64,000 nucleotides of DNA from Anisodus tanguticus. Its lineage: Eukaryota > Streptophyta > Magnoliopsida > Solanales > Solanaceae. Position 1 is the first letter of the stretch. Each line of letters begins with the position of its first letter. This document shows positions 33,227 through 44,753 of this stretch, piece by piece. The stretch is taken from contig JAVYJV010000043.1 in the NCBI GenBank assembly GCA_034509755.1, positions 117,254 to 181,253 on the forward strand, read 5' to 3'. Below the pieces are notes generated by a model that ran no database searches, was not told the DNA's origin, and was given only the letters and a program-made list of their open reading frames with translations. The position numbers and the translations under genes are program-made.

Positions 33227-33898
33227 TTAAAGCAATTGTAAATTACCTGTAATCAAATCAACAGATTCTACTTTTCCATAAATAGCACATACAGTAGTTG
33301 AACCCGATGCTATTTGTGTTCTACCAGCATCTCTAATTAAAATCGATTTTAATCCAGCATTTTTAGCTTTTTCATTTAAATAAATTAATTGTTGAGTTGA
33401 CGTTCCTTTCAAAACTATCTTAGTTTGCCCATTATTCAACCATGTTAAATATGTTTTTGTAGGTTCTTCATTCATTTCAAAAAAAATTGATAAAGTAGCA
33501 TGAGCAACTTGTGAACATATTTTTCCTAAACCCATATTTAAACTACTATTAACAACATAAACAACTTTATACTCATTTTTATCAAGATCTCCAATATTAA
33601 CTTGTGAACATAAATTACTTATTAAACTTAAATCTAAATCTTCTTCAATAGGAGTTTCAAGATTTAATTTTAAATTATTATCTTTACAATCGAATATCCA
33701 TGATGTAGCTTCTAAAACAGAATGATTATTTGTATAAAATAAAGCTTTTCTAGCAGCATTTAAACTAATTCCCATTTCTAATAAAGAGTTTAAATATTCA
33801 GTATTAGGTTGCCAATTTAAAAGTTGTTTATTACTAGAACTTTGATTGTTACTAGTTGTCTCTTGACCGTCTCCAGATTCTCTTTGATCACTCATCAT
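33227..33898 (-). CDS. PTRH2: Peptidyl-tRNA hydrolase 2 family protein with N-terminal UBA domain
   Basis: Pth2 enzymes release peptides from peptidyl-tRNA; PTRH2 is mitochondrial/cytosolic in animals. Intronless, 223 residues. Residues about 32-70 form a UBA domain (NSLLEMGISLNAARKALFYT, then W at its end). From about 107 the Pth2 domain follows: MGLGKICSQVAHAT keeps the Lys and His of the family motif, and ILIRDAGRTQIASGSTTV is the conserved second motif. In the first strand the usual (V/M)VRxDLxMGKGK is altered to VVNSSLNMGLGK, losing Arg and Asp. Human PTRH2 has a membrane anchor instead of a UBA domain; UBA fusions exist in some invertebrates. A hydrophobic anchor is absent here. Domain call secure, catalytic competence uncertain. 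Confidence 0.88.
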   Translation of the reverse strand: MMSDQRESGDGQETTSNNQSSSNKQLLNWQPNTEYLNSLLEMGISLNAARKALFYTNNHSVLEATSWIFDCKDNNLKLNLETPIEEDLDLSLISNLCSQVNIGDLDKNEYKVVYVVNSSLNMGLGKICSQVAHATLSIFFEMNEEPTKTYLTWLNNGQTKIVLKGTSTQQLIYLNEKAKNAGLKSILIRDAGRTQIASGSTTVCAIYGKVESVDLITGNLQLL

Positions 33899-34481
33899 AT
33901 TAATTTCAAAAAAATTATTTTTTTACTGTTTAAAAATTATTTAATTAATTTTAAAAGACTATCTCGTTCAAAATAATTTCATCGTTTAAAATTTAGAGCT
34001 GTTGAATTAAGTATTATTTTGTAAATAATTTTTTTAGCGCCATTTTTCAAATTTTCTTCCTATTAAACTTTATCTAATAATTTTTTCATTTGAAACAATT
34101 TTTTATACGTTTTCAATAGAAGATTTTAACAAAGAAAATATATTATGTAAATTTAGTTATTTTGAGTTAAATGAAAACCTATTATTCAAATTTAAATAAC
34201 TTTAAATTTACTAGTTAAATTGAATTCATTAGTTTGAATCAAATGATACCTGGCTAAATCAAAATTTCAAATATTCATTAAAAGCTCATTATTTTATTCT
34301 TAGATTTCAAAACAATTCAAAAAATAAGAAACTTTTATTTAAATTTAGTTACATTTTAAATTGAAAATAAATATAATTCAAGTTTCATGTAAACTTGTAT
34401 TGAATAGTCTTTAAATACAATGTCTTATGAATATAATTAGAAATTTTAATTTTACATAGTTTTTGATTTTATTGATTAATT
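33899..34481. other. Intergenic region between PTRH2 and the CRAL-TRIO gene
   Basis: Holds the PTRH2 5' flank and the CRAL-TRIO 3' end. TTTAGCGCCATTTTT (34034-34048), about 140 bases before the PTRH2 start, resembles the YY1-type core on its complement (AAAAATGGCGC). No coding frame. Confidence 0.4.
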
Positions 34482-35526
34482 TTAATAACTTTCTTCATAA
34501 CTCATAAGTTCATATTTATTTTTTTCAAAATACTTTCTTATGGTTTCAAGAATTTTTACAGCTTCATCTTTTGTTAAATTTATTTGTTCTGCAATTTCAA
34601 TAAAACTAGCTCCAGTTTTTTGTGGTCTACCAAAAATAATTTCTTCATTTAAACCTCCTTTAATCAATGAACTTAATTGATTTCTACTTATAAATTCATT
34701 TATATCTTTTGAAGATGTAATAAAAAGAATATTAGACACAATTGAAGGTAAAAGTGAAATCCCTAATTTAAATGCAGGTTTAAATAACCAATGTATATTA
34801 TGACATATAATTCTGTTTAAACTTAATGGTGCATAATCATAAAGAATATTAATTAAAAGATGTAATCCTGTAAAGTCTACATTACTGACTGATGCACTTG
34901 AAAAATCAATTAGCATTGTAAAACATCCTAAAAAAGAAGATTATTTTCATTAAATAGTTTTCAGATTAATAATGAAAAAACTTACCATTTGTAAATAAAG
35001 CAATTCTGACTAATTGAAAAATTAAAAAAGTTGTATATGGGTTAACTGAGACAATAAATTTTTTAACAGGGTAATATCTTCTAGCAAAAAAATATAAAAC
35101 TGGATTACCATATTTATCAAAACCGCTACTAGTTTTTATACCAAGCTCTAACAATTCTTTTGGATATTTACTTTCATCTATATAAGATAAATTTGACAAT
35201 AATTCAATTGCTTTAACAACAGTTTCTGCAGGATTTTTTAGATCTCTTACAATATATCTTTTCAAATATATATCTAAAGTAAATTCATGAACAAATCTTT
35301 GTTGAAAATTTTTATTTTCTTTTTCAATTTTATTTAAAACTTTTTCTCTTAAATTTTCAATTTCATCTTGAGTAATACTATTAAGTTTATTTTCTGTCTG
35401 CTTATGAAACTCTGTATCAGGTTCTTTAAAAAGATTATTCTTTTTATATTCATGATAACTTTTTATGAATCTTAATTCTTTAGGTGATAAAAAACTTGGT
35501 AAATCTGCATATTCTTCAACTGCCAT
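34482..35526 (-). CDS. CRAL-TRIO (SEC14-like) lipid-binding protein
   Basis: Two exons (minus): 34986-35526 and 34482-34927, giving 328 residues from the ATG at 35526 (MAVEEYADLPSFLSPKELR). An in-frame ATG at 35562 would add a Lys-rich 12-residue leader and is less likely. The N-terminal helical region (about 1-100) is the CRAL-TRIO N module. The lipid-binding fold follows from GFDKYGNPVLYFFARRYYPV to LIDFSSASVSNVDFTGLHLL, LFKPAFKLGISLLPSIVSNI and LSSLIKGGLNEEIIF, each matching SEC14/alpha-TTP-type strands and gate helix. The family shuttles hydrophobic ligands such as phosphoinositides, tocopherol or retinoids between membranes. The MOSPD2-like N-terminal half is comparable, but no MSP domain or membrane anchor is present. 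Ligand unknown. Confidence 0.85.
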
Positions 35527-37124
35527 TTTAATTTTTTTTTTTTTCAGAATTAAATTTTTCACTTTGAAAATAATTGAGCTTAAAATTTATTTCTCAATTG
35601 AATTAAACATTTTTTATTAACCAAATATTTATATAAAAAGTAATGGGTGTCAATTAAAACAGAGGTATATCAAAAATAAATTTAACTAAACCTAAAATTA
35701 AATTTAGAAAAATCTAAATTTAACAAAAATATTAAAGATGATATCAGTATTTTTATGCAATAGATTAAGGGAAATAATTTTCATTCTATTCTAGTAACAT
35801 TTATTATAAAAAATTTTGAAAGTATTTCCATTTTATTTAACCTTAACATTCAAAAAAGTTTCCTTCTATTAAAAACTAAAATTAAGTTGCTTTAATTTAA
35901 TTCAAAAATGAAATTAAAATCAACCTTATTTAATTGAAAATAAAAATCGAGCTTATTTAAATATAAATTTTAAAAAACTTGATTTTTGTTTAGACTAATA
36001 AAAATAAGAGATGTAAAAAATTTTCATTGAAGACAAATTGTTAATTGAGTTTTTAAATTATTTATTTTAACTGACCAGTTTTTAGGATTATTTTTTGAAA
36101 GTGTTTAGCAATTCAAAAACAAATAGTCTAATCAATTTTATAATTATTCATTAGATAAAAATTCCTCAGTTGAATTTCATGAATTAAAAAATAAAATGAA
36201 TTTAAATTTAAGATGAATATCTATTGAACAGAAAATTAATTCTTATGAAATTAAATAAACACTTTTACAGTAAAAAAATTTCACAAAAATTTTTTATTCT
36301 GTTTGAATACTTCTTTATATTTTTTATAAATTGAGATTTTATATTTTATGATCTTATTAATTTTGATAGAATTATTCATCTATTACTAAGCTATGATTTC
36401 AAAGCTTTTTTAATCTTTGTAAAATTATTCAATTCTAAGAATTAACTACTTTGTAAGCTTAAAATAAATAAAAATTATAAAACTTTGTAAACGATTAATT
36501 TAATCAAGTGTTTAAGTACTTTAAACTTTACAAAATAACTATTATATTTCCGTTTTTAATGAAATTTTAGTTTAAAAAAATTTTTATAATATTTAATCTT
36601 GATTTGAATATAAAAAGTTATTTCATCTTGTTCAAACTCACGTATTAATTCTAATTACTAATTTGATTATACAATTTTTCATTATCTAAAAGACATCTCT
36701 AACATTTTTAGAATTATCTAAATTTATCCTTGCTCTGAAAAACAAAAAAAAACTTAATTCAATTTTAGATGACATAATATACTTTTAAAATTATTCTTTG
36801 AAATTTTAGTTCATTTTTTTAAACTTCAAAGATGAAAAATTTTTTCTAATTTTTTAATCTTTATAATTATAAGATTTTTGAAGGTTTTTAAGATTAGTTT
36901 AAACCAAATGAGCTTCAAATAATTTAAATGAATATTTAAGAAGACAAAGTTTTAATTTTTATTAAAATAAAATTTTTTTTGAATTAGCGATTTATAAAAT
37001 TTGAAAGCCATTAACAAAAGTTATTTTGACATTAATTTCTAGTTCTTAATAAATAAACTATAAAAATTTTTTTATTTTATTGTAAAATATAATTCTAAAA
37101 AATATTTTTTTCGAAAAATTTGTT
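35527..37124. other. Intergenic region between CRAL-TRIO and DYRK genes
   Basis: 1.6 kb with no recognisable coding frame, RNA gene or repeat. It includes the CRAL-TRIO 5' flank and the DYRK 3' UTR. Confidence 0.45.
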
Positions 37125-38986
37125 TCATTTAGCAATTGTTTCTATGAATTCATCATCTGAATTTTCAATTTTTGTATCATTTAATTTAGTGTTTCTAAGT
37201 TTGAATTTAACATCAACTTTATTTTTCAAATTATTAATGATGTCTCCTAGTAAAAAAGAAAATTAAAAATTTTTATTCTTATTAAACTTTTTTATATTTA
37301 CCAGAATTCAATTCTTTTACTGTATATTGTTTTACACTTTGGTTAAAGAAATTAATTTGAGAAAAACTTAATTTTTTTGGTGATTGTTCATTTTCAATTT
37401 TATTTACTTTATTTAACCAAGGATGATTGATTGCTTGATTAGGTGTTAGACGTTTTTCTTGATTCCAGCTATTTTTAAAATTATTTATTAGTTTATAGTT
37501 CAAACAAAAATTTAAAAACTTACGTTAGACATTTAGATAAAAAGTCAACAAATAATAAATCAGAACAATTCAAAGCTTGAGATAAAGGTCTAGTACCAGG
37601 CTTTTTTTTACGTCCTTTACTATCTTTTTTACACATCAAAACTGGATTCCCTTTGCAATCAAAAAAATATTTGCTTCTGTTTTTTTTGTTTATTAATTCT
37701 AATGGAGGATAATTCAACATCTCCATCATATGAGCTAATTGATCTGGTTCATTTTCTCCGGGAAACAAAGGCACGCCAGTAAATAATTCAAACATTATAC
37801 CTTATTATAACAAAAATATTTTTTTTTTTTAACGATTCTAACTTTAAATTTGTAATTTACTTACAAGCAAAACTCCACATATCTATTGGAGTAGAATATG
37901 GATTTCCTAGAATAATTTCGGGCGCTCTATAAAATCTACTTTGTATGTAAGAATGGTATGTTTTATTTGTATAGCAAGAATATCCAAAATCTATTACTTT
38001 GATCATATTAGAACCATTATTTCTTAAAAGAATATTTTCAGGTTTTAAATCACAATGAATTATTTGTTCTTCGTATAAAAATTTTAGGCAATGTAAAATT
38101 GACTTTGCAAATTTCTTAATTAAGTTTAAACTAAAACCTTGATAATTATTTCTTTTAATCAATTCATAAACATTAATACTTAATAATTCAAAAGTTATAC
38201 AAATGTGTTTTCTGAACAAAAACGAATCTATCATATGTATAACATTATGTTCATCATCCTTATCTTTCGCTAAAATATGTTTTAATATTTTTATTTCATT
38301 TGGAGCTTGTTTATGGAATCGTTTTTTATTTCTTAAAATTTTTAAAGCAACTTCTTTTTTATCTTTGTGATCATATACTTTGACAACTTGTCCAAAAGAA
38401 CCTTTACCAATAACTTCAAGTATTTCATATCTATAATATATATGATCCTGTAAAACTTTAATATAAGATCCATTATGATCATCAAAACCACAATTCGGTA
38501 ATTCTGAATCCCAACAAACTTTACTAGCATTGTGTCCAATAAAGTAAATTTTAGAATATTTCATTATTTCATCTTTTTCATAGCTTGTTAATTTAAAACC
38601 AAAATATCTTAAAGTATCTGTAAACATAAAAATTAAAATAAGAATTTAAAATTAAAACTAATACCTAATGAAGACAATGGAAAATTGAATCCTGCTTCAA
38701 TAAGATTATCATCTTGAATTTTATTTAAATATCTTGGATTAATTGATTGTTGATCTTTACATTGAACACAAAAGTCAGAATTATCAGTACTTGAATTTGA
38801 ATTACTACTTGTTCCTGAATACTTTTTATCTGAAAATTTAGCATAATTTGATTTTGATTCTTTTTCAAAAGATTTACTTTTATCTTCAATATTGAACTTT
38901 TTGATCATCTGTTTGCAAAGTTCAATAGACTTGAACTCATTTGAGTTAGATTTTTCATCATTCAAAAACTGTTTGTTAAAATTCAT
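37125..38986 (-). CDS. DYRK2: Class II DYRK protein kinase (DYRK2/3/4-like)
   Basis: Dual-specificity kinase that autophosphorylates a Tyr in its activation loop, then phosphorylates Ser/Thr. Five exons (minus): 38665-38986, 37865-38617, 37524-37800, 37302-37468, 37125-37246; 546 residues. An N-terminal Ser/Lys-rich region is followed by the class II NAPA and DYRK-homology boxes (CGFDDHNGSYIKVLQDHIYYRYEILE). The kinase shows the Gly-rich loop IGKGSFGQVVK, VALKILRNKKRFHKQA, HCDLKPENILL (catalytic Asp), DFGYSCY and SYIQSRFYRAPEIILG (activation-loop Tyr). Late lobe features are CLTWNQEKRLTPNQAINHPW. A lysine-rich insert (KDSKGRKKKPGTR) is typical of DYRK2/4. The C-terminal tail of about 80 residues is charged and unique. 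Subtype among DYRK2, 3 and 4 is not resolved. Confidence 0.92.
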
Positions 38987-40550
38987 TTCATTAACTAAGT
39001 ATAGTTGATTTTAAAAACAAAAAATAAATTAAAAGTTGAACATTCAAAGTATATTAAAATTAAAACTATTAAACTTTTCAACAAAACCCATTTTTATCTA
39101 CTCAAAAACACTTGAACAAATTATTTTTTCAACAAAAAAAAAGTCTTGAACAATAAGCTTTAGTTTTTAGTAAAAAAATGACCGAAGTACAAAAGTTAAC
39201 TGAGTTTTCTTAAATTTTGCTTTGTTAATTTTGAAATCAGCTGTTAAAAAGATCATAGACTTTAACAAATGGCAATGGCATTTTGAAGTATCATAAAAAA
39301 TTTTTTTTTTTGTTTTTAAAAATATTAAACAATATTTTGTTTATGTAGACTGTACTTTTGATTTGTTAAACAATATGATTTATATATAAAACAGTCAAAA
39401 AACTTAAATTAATTTTTTTAAACTATTAATTTTCTAGTTTATAATGTCCACCAATAAACTGGAATATGCGCACCTAAAACATTTCTAAATTATATCTAAA
39501 AGATTTATAAGCTATGAATTAAATAGTATTCACAGCCCAAAAGTTTAATTGTTTAAAATATTTAAAAAAATTATTCAATAAAAAATTAGCTTTATAAATT
39601 ATATAATTTGAAGAAGGTTTATATAAACTAATTTGTTTTTCAAGGTTTTTGTACAGTTATATAAACAGGGTTTTTGAGCTTTCTTTTAAGAGGTATTAAC
39701 TTTTAAAAAAAATTTTTTTTCTAAAACATTTTTTTCTAAAACAATTTTTTCTAAAACAATAATTTCCAATTTATCTGAAATAATTCATTAAATAGAATTT
39801 TATTTTCTAAGAAAAAAATATATTTAGATGAAATTAACGTCAATAAAAATATAAATAAAAAATTCACTAAAAAGTTCATCACAGTTTCACTTAAAATAAA
39901 AGGTAAAAGGTTTATTTAAATTAACGAAAATAAAAAAGAAAAAAATTTATTTAGAAAGTTCAATGTTTTTAGTAATACATGTAAAGAAGAAAAAAATCTA
40001 AACAGGCATTGCGGTACAATAAACTTTTACAAAATTTAACAATCATTTTGAATTGGCAACTCTGTCAAATTTTCAGTTTTATAAAATCTGAAACAAATTT
40101 TCAAACACAGCTTAATAAACTGAGTTAATTTTTTTCTTTTTAAATTTTACCCGAAGCAAATAATATTCATTCATCATTTAGTTAGTTTTTAATATTTCTT
40201 TTTCAAAACAAGTTTAAATCAAAAAAAAGAAAAAAATTTAAAAAAAAATTTATCTTTACTAAATTTAAAAAAAATTAAAACAACGCAATGTCAAGATCGT
40301 TCCAAAGACACAAATTCTATATAAAATATTCTGTTACTTATGGTTATGTGGTGACAATAAAAAAAGCTCATCGATTTTAAACTATATTATGAAATTATTT
40401 TTAACTAAAAATATTTATTAGAAGTCATTGAAAATTTAACAATTCTAAAAAAAACAAAATTTTGAAATTTATTATTATAAATTTGATTAAAAAAAATAAA
40501 GGCCGCTAAAAATACTGAACAAAAAAAATTTTAAAACAATTAATAGAATC
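38987..40550. other. Intergenic region between DYRK and MCM5
   Basis: No coding frame recognised. ATGCGCACC at 39465-39473 is an NRF1-half-like word about 480 bases upstream of the DYRK start. The rest is A/T-rich DNA including the MCM5 3' UTR. Confidence 0.4.
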
Positions 40551-43046
40551 TTAAAAATAATCTAAAACATAATTTGGATGTACAATTAATAAAGCTTCTT
40601 GATTATCTGTGAAAGATTTATCTGAATCCATTTGATCATCACTTTTTAATGGAATTAAAATATTATCAACTTTAATTAAACGATCAATAACTCTTTCACA
40701 TAAAATTTTATTTTCAATTAATTCTTCTTTATTTTGGATAGAACCTTCTTGTTCACATTGTTCTAAATACCATTCAACAATTTCACAATACTTTAAACCT
40801 TGAGTTTCTTGATTTTCTGAATTATAATCTTCTTGTTTTAGTTTATGAATAATTTTTTTGGCAATAGATTGATATTCTTCATAAGAAAGTTTCAAATTTT
40901 TCAATGAACGAATTTCTTGTGACGGAGATTGAGGATTTAAATCATCTTCCATTTGAGTTTCTACTACTTCATCTTCATCAAAATTTATATCAGGTTGTTC
41001 AACTCTAACAATAGATTTATTTAACAATCTAGCTGCTTCTTTAACATGTTTAACTTCTACATGTTCTGAACAATTTAAACGGGCTAAAGCTTCTGATAGA
41101 CGAATTAAAGATTCTAATTGACGAACTGTTATTCTCCAAGATTGTTTACTAGATCCAGCAAAACCAGAAAATCCTCCTCCTGAAATTCTTAGTTGTTTAT
41201 AAGTTTCTACTAAAAGTGTTTCTGCTTCAGGTTCTATTTGAGGCTCAAAATGACGAGCAAATTTAATATAATTCTTTATATCATCTAAAGAATAAACTAA
41301 ATCATCTTTTGGTCTTTGATCTCCTGCTGCCATTTCAGTATGCATTTCTATAATTTTTTGAGCAATAAAATAGTCTACAACTTCATTACATTCATCTAGT
41401 AAAACAAAAAATAAATCAAATCTTGAAATAATTGGTAAAGATAATGAAAGATTATTTCTTAATGATTTTGTACGATCATAATGACCAGCAATAGGATTAG
41501 CAGCAGCTAAAATTGAAGTTCTTGCATTTAAAGTAGCTTTAACTCCTGCTTTTGTAATACTTATTGTTTGCTGTTCCATAGCTTCATGAATAGCAATTTG
41601 ATCTTTTACATCCATTTTATCAAATTCATCAATACAGCAGACACCTTGATCTGCAAGCATAAGTGCACCTGCTTCTATTACAAAACCACCATCTTCGTCT
41701 CTTACAACAGCTGCTGTCAAACCAGCGGCTGTAGATGCTTTACCAGAGGTGTAAACAGCACGAGTAGGAGCAAAATCAGTTATTATTTTTAAAAACTGAG
41801 ATTTTGAAGTACTAGGATCACCTACTATACAAACATTAATATCTCCTCTTAAAGCAGTACCTTCAGTCGTAGTTTTAGCAATACCACCAAATAATTGAAG
41901 TAAAATTCCTTTTTTAATTTCGTCACTACCGTAAACAGAGGGAAATAAACTTTCAATTAAGTTATCATATAATTTACTATCTTTGGTCATTTCATGAATT
42001 TTATGCAAAGTTTCTTCACTGAAAATACTTAAATCTTTAGATGTAGAACTTTCTGGGTTTGCATCTTCTAATAATTGAATAGGTTTATTAGTACCTTCTG
42101 GAATACAAGCAATTGCAACAAAAGCTAATTTATGAGACATTTCTCGAACTCCAAGACTTTTTAAGCCAGAAACTCCTTCTTGGTTAGAATTATTACTTTC
42201 TGTTCTTATGAGACCAGCTTGTGCAGTTAACATTTGAGCAACATCTGGTATTGAAACTAAAGTACCAACAAATTGACATTTGTCTCCTGCTTGAATACAT
42301 TCTACTTGATCTGATCCTCTTAAAATAATATCTAAACTACGAGGCATTGAACCTCTAGGTAATTCTGACTGTGTTTCTTGAATTCTTAATTTTTGAAAAT
42401 CAACAAATCTTGATTTATTTAGAAGCAATTTGAATTTACTTCTGTTTGAACACAAATTATTTCTACAAATTGTTGGCTGTGTAAATTTAAATTGTTGTTC
42501 AACATTATAAGCAATTGTACCACAATCACTACATTCAAAAGTACCTGAAATAAGTTCAGGATGTACTGAATGAGTTCTTACTACTTGACCTTGAATTTTA
42601 ATTAAAGTACCAATTTTTGTTGAACTCAAATCTCTTAGTTTAACAGCTGCAGCAACATTGTAAAAGCCAACATAAAAATCTTTATTTTTTATTATTTTAA
42701 GTAACATATGATCTAAATCTTCATCTTCATTACTTTGCTCTTGAATAATTTGTTGTTGTACAAAAGAAGAAACAGCTTTACATAAATAAGGATTTAAACG
42801 ATAAAACTCTTCAATGATTATGGTAGATAAATGTTGATCAAATTTTTGTAAATCACAAAAATCAATAAAAATAGTGTTTTTTTCAGGTTTATACAAAGTT
42901 CTTGCACATTTGACATATTTAGGCTGATCGCTATCTACATCATCAGAATATTCTGATAAAAAAGCTTTAAAAAGTTTTTGACACTTTTCGGAGAAATCAT
43001 CTCTTACTCTTGTGAAATCTCCAGCTCTTGCTTCTGCAACATCCAT
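40551..43046 (-). CDS. MCM5: DNA replication licensing factor MCM5
   Basis: Subunit of the MCM2-7 helicase loaded at replication origins. Intronless, 831 residues, about 100 longer than human MCM5 (734), with extra length in an acidic segment before the C-terminal winged helix and in small loops. The zinc motif is CSDCGTIAYN...CRNNLC. The AAA+ core has Walker A GDPSTSKSQFLK, Walker B CCIDEFDKM, the presensor hairpin (GVKATLNARTSILAAANP) and the Arg finger in SRFDLFFVL. The lid and C-terminal WH region are present (WRITVRQLESLIRLSEALAR). MCM5-specific features include GSMPRSLDIILR. A perfect E2F-like element lies 120-134 bases upstream of ATG. Very secure. Confidence 0.97.
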   Translation of the reverse strand: MDVAEARAGDFTRVRDDFSEKCQKLFKAFLSEYSDDVDSDQPKYVKCARTLYKPEKNTIFIDFCDLQKFDQHLSTIIIEEFYRLNPYLCKAVSSFVQQQIIQEQSNEDEDLDHMLLKIIKNKDFYVGFYNVAAAVKLRDLSSTKIGTLIKIQGQVVRTHSVHPELISGTFECSDCGTIAYNVEQQFKFTQPTICRNNLCSNRSKFKLLLNKSRFVDFQKLRIQETQSELPRGSMPRSLDIILRGSDQVECIQAGDKCQFVGTLVSIPDVAQMLTAQAGLIRTESNNSNQEGVSGLKSLGVREMSHKLAFVAIACIPEGTNKPIQLLEDANPESSTSKDLSIFSEETLHKIHEMTKDSKLYDNLIESLFPSVYGSDEIKKGILLQLFGGIAKTTTEGTALRGDINVCIVGDPSTSKSQFLKIITDFAPTRAVYTSGKASTAAGLTAAVVRDEDGGFVIEAGALMLADQGVCCIDEFDKMDVKDQIAIHEAMEQQTISITKAGVKATLNARTSILAAANPIAGHYDRTKSLRNNLSLSLPIISRFDLFFVLLDECNEVVDYFIAQKIIEMHTEMAAGDQRPKDDLVYSLDDIKNYIKFARHFEPQIEPEAETLLVETYKQLRISGGGFSGFAGSSKQSWRITVRQLESLIRLSEALARLNCSEHVEVKHVKEAARLLNKSIVRVEQPDINFDEDEVVETQMEDDLNPQSPSQEIRSLKNLKLSYEEYQSIAKKIIHKLKQEDYNSENQETQGLKYCEIVEWYLEQCEQEGSIQNKEELIENKILCERVIDRLIKVDNILIPLKSDDQMDSDKSFTDNQEALLIVHPNYVLDYF

Positions 43047-43166
43047 TTCTTAAACAAAAAACGATAAAAAAATAACTATATTAAGTAGAATAAAATTATA
43101 AAAATAAAATAACTGCTTTACTAAAATACTTTTATAAACATCGTGTATGCTAAAAAAAAAAAAAAG

Positions 43167-43180
43167 TTTTGGCGCTAAAA
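43167..43180 (-). promoter_or_regulatory. E2F-like site in the MCM5 promoter
   Basis: TTTTGGCGCTAAAA contains TTTGGCGC, an exact match to the E2F/DP consensus TTTSSCGC, about 120-134 bases upstream of the MCM5 start codon. MCM genes are classic E2F targets in animals and plants, so the match fits cell-cycle regulation of this gene. Confidence 0.6.
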
Positions 43181-43840
43181 AGTCTTTGTTGTTATGACAC
43201 TGAAATTTTTTTTTTAGTATGGTAGAAGTTAGAAATAGAAAAAAGAAAAAAAAAATTTCTTTGAATGTGTTTTTGTTTTTGCTGTAAAAATAAAAATTTT
43301 ATTTTTACGAAAAAACTTTTTATTTTTCATAACAAAACTTTTAACATTTATTTTACTTCAATTTTACTAATAATTTTTAATAAACTATTTTTTAATTTTA
43401 ATTTCTTTTAACAAACTTTTTTGTTTGTGATAAAATTGTACAACTTTATCTCTGATGCTTTTTTAGCTATCTCTTAGCACCACTATTATTTTTAGAATGT
43501 TGTAGTAATAAATCATTAAATTTTTTCATATCAAAATTAAAAGCTTTATTCAGTTTTATGAGAAACTTATTCAACTTTTTTTTTAACTTCTTCTACTTTA
43601 ACTCAATCTGTGAGGTTCGTATCATAGTTTACACAAATTGCTATGAATGAAGAAATTTTCAAACTTAAATTTTGTTTTTAAGAAACATTGTAATTTAGGA
43701 ATTAACAAAACGACAACATCATTTGCATTATATTTATTGAAGCCAAGAAAAATATTATTTTTAATGTTTTCGAGTAGAAAATCATGAACAACAGGTGGTA
43801 TTTGTTCATACGGATTTTTTAATCGAAAAACAATAGGGAA

Positions 43841-44200
43841 ACCAAAATGTTTTTGGTGGAAGTTGAAATGTTTTAGGAAAACATTAAACCTTGTTACCTG
43901 AAAAAATTTAGTTTTTTGCAAATACCACAATAGAATTTCTTATTTATTTCAATTAACATTTTTTTATAGTTAATAATTTTGATTAATTTGAATCGAAGAC
44001 TTTGTGTTTCAAAAAATTAAGCTTTTTTAACATAACAATAATTAATATCAAAATTAGATTTTATAGCTATTTCTAAATGCCTAAAGACAAAAAGAAAATA
44101 CTTTTTTGTAATCAAGTATTGTCAAAAATTCAAAACTTAAACTACCAAAATTTTTTCGATGGTAATATGAATGTTTGAGGAAAACATTAAATCTGGTTAC
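43841..44200. repeat. Two diverged copies of a 57-bp segment (43841-43897 and 44144-44200)
   Basis: The two segments align without gaps; by eye 46 of 57 bases agree. On the minus strand both read VTRFNVFLKH in the same relative frame, inside otherwise different short ORFs (minus ORFs ending near 43622 and 44081). In the 43841 copy the ORF continues as a protein-like stretch (LKNPYEQIPPVVHDFLLENI). I do not recognise it. It could be a local duplication of an exon or an old repeat fragment. Confidence 0.4.
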
Positions 44201-44753
44201 AGGAAACGGTTTTATCTTAAAAAAACTGCTTATTTTACAATTCCATTTATGTTTTTCTTGAATTAGCCACATTCTATAATTCGAGTTTTTACCATTTCAA
44301 ATTTTAAGGCTTGATGATAAAAAAACCTAACTAATTCAACTTTACAAAAATTTTTAAGATCAAAATTAGATTCAAGATACATTGTTTAACTGATTCAAAA
44401 CTATAATGAAAATAAATCAAACGCTTTTTTAAATTGTTGATTTTGTCTGCGCAGAAGTTTTTTAAACTTTTTAGGCTAATTATTGATACAACTAAAATTT
44501 ATTATTTAAAAACAATTAGAAATTATTAAAATTAATGAGAATTAAATTTAAAATTAATAACAATTTGATGGCTATGTATAAAATTATTATGTGTTGAGCT
44601 GTCTTTTTTTGGGATTTTATATAATGAAATATATTTTCTTCAAGGATTTTTCTAATGAAACTGTAGTAAAGTTGGTAATATTTTGTTTAATTTAAGATGC
44701 CATTTTCAGTCATATACTTTCTTTCTTTTCTTTTCTCACTACAAATCTCTTTA

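Noticed and set aside
40000..40090. Possible small RNA (GGCATTGCGGTACAATAAAC)
   Set aside because: No stable pairing and no coding frame.
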